Notes under the pieces: generated by a model
Seen by the model: the letters and a program-made list of their open reading frames with translations, nothing else
The model's database searches: none
Told to the model about the DNA's origin: nothing
DNA from: an uncultured Ruminococcus sp.
GTDB lineage: Bacteria; Bacillota; Clostridia; Oscillospirales; CAG-272
Assembly (NCBI GenBank): GCA_902782785.1
Contig: CACZOH010000259.1
Location: 1-6,897, forward strand
DNA length: 6,897 nt
Reading direction: 5' to 3'
Position numbers and translations under genes: made by a program
Shown: one piece after another, positions 6,508 through 6,897 of the stretch
Layout: the number at the start of each line of letters is the position of its first letter
Numbering within the stretch: the stretch's first letter is position 1

Positions 6508-6897
6508 TCAGAATTTTACGGGTTTGCTTGATAAGTATTTTTTGACCATGAGCGCGACCTTGAACGTTATGGCGTCGTCAAATTCGCGCAGGTCGAGTCC
6601 CGTCATCTTCTTGATCTTTTCAAGACGGTAGACGAGAGTGTTTCTGTGGACGAAAAGCTTGCGCGAGGTCTCCGATACGTTCAGATTGTTCTCAAAGAAG
6701 CACTGTATGGTCTGAAGCGTCTCCCGGTCAAGCTGGTCGAGTGACTCCTTTTTGAATATCTCGTGCAGAAACATCTCGCAAAGCGTTGTGGGAAGCTGAT
6801 AGATAAGACGTCCGATGCCGAGATTTTCGTATGCTACTATATCCTTTTCCGTGTCGAAAACCTTGCCGACCTCAAGCGCTACCTGAGCCTCCTTGAA
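6508..6897 (-). CDS. PucR/CdaR-family transcriptional regulator, C-terminal part (5' end beyond window)
   Basis: The frame is open from the window edge at 6897 to a TGA at 6508-6510, giving 129 visible residues. A shorter start at the Met encoded at 6774 would cut through a conserved domain and is unlikely. The first 36 residues (with ALEVG and LGIGRLIYQLP) match the end of the GGDEF-like middle domain of CdaR-type regulators. Residues about 57-125 form the C-terminal PucR helix-turn-helix, with the hallmark VHRNTLVYRLEKI (83-95) followed by a GLDLREFDDAITFKVAL segment (100-116). Characterised relatives control purine or sugar-acid catabolism genes; the N-terminal sensing part is outside the window, so the effector cannot be inferred. 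It sits 15 bases upstream of ftsE in the same direction and may be co-transcribed with it. Confidence 0.9.
   Translation of the reverse strand, partial: FKEAQVALEVGKVFDTEKDIVAYENLGIGRLIYQLPTTLCEMFLHEIFKKESLDQLDRETLQTIQCFFENNLNVSETSRKLFVHRNTLVYRLEKIKKMTGLDLREFDDAITFKVALMVKKYLSSKPVKF

Noticed and set aside
6508..6774. A short stand-alone 88-residue helix-turn-helix protein starting at 6774.
   Set aside because: The frame stays open to the window edge, and the upstream residues match the preceding conserved domain of PucR/CdaR regulators, so this is the 3' end of a longer gene.

Overview
The window holds seven protein-coding genes, all on the minus strand and read from high to low coordinates. 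Five are complete, and one is cut by each edge. The family mix suggests a Gram-positive bacterium of the Bacillota, probably class Clostridia: a PucR/CdaR-type regulator, FtsE-FtsX, a coiled-coil M23 hydrolase, an S41 C-terminal processing protease, GreA and a class II lysyl-tRNA synthetase. Base composition is near 50% G+C by eye, and isoleucine is written mostly as ATA. A finer taxonomic placement cannot be supported from the sequence alone.

Layout in transcription order. The 3' end of a PucR/CdaR-like regulator (6897-6508) is followed after 15 bases by ftsE (6492-5785). ftsX (5792-4878) overlaps ftsE by 8 bases. Two bases later comes a secreted coiled-coil M23 peptidase (4875-3427). An 83-base gap with a perfect 10-bp inverted repeat precedes an S41 protease with a PDZ domain (3343-1979). 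greA (1959-1480) follows after 19 bases, and lysS (1478 to beyond base 1) starts one base after the greA stop.

The first part is a cell-envelope module. The FtsE ATPase and FtsX membrane subunit would use ATP hydrolysis in the cytoplasm to switch on a peptidoglycan hydrolase outside, and the adjacent coiled-coil M23 protein is the obvious partner. The membrane-anchored S41 protease could process or turn over envelope proteins. The second part is housekeeping: GreA rescues backtracked RNA polymerase and LysS charges tRNA-Lys. Tight packing suggests polycistronic expression. The only plausible transcriptional break is the hairpin between the hydrolase and the protease.

I see no tRNA or rRNA gene, CRISPR array, insertion sequence, phage gene, riboswitch or convincing promoter. 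Apart from the 83-base gap, there is essentially no non-coding DNA. This is a conserved chromosomal neighbourhood, not an obvious new system. The most unusual details are a missing catalytic glutamine in the S41 protease, a changed D-loop in FtsE, and an in-frame 24-base tandem duplication in the hydrolase.
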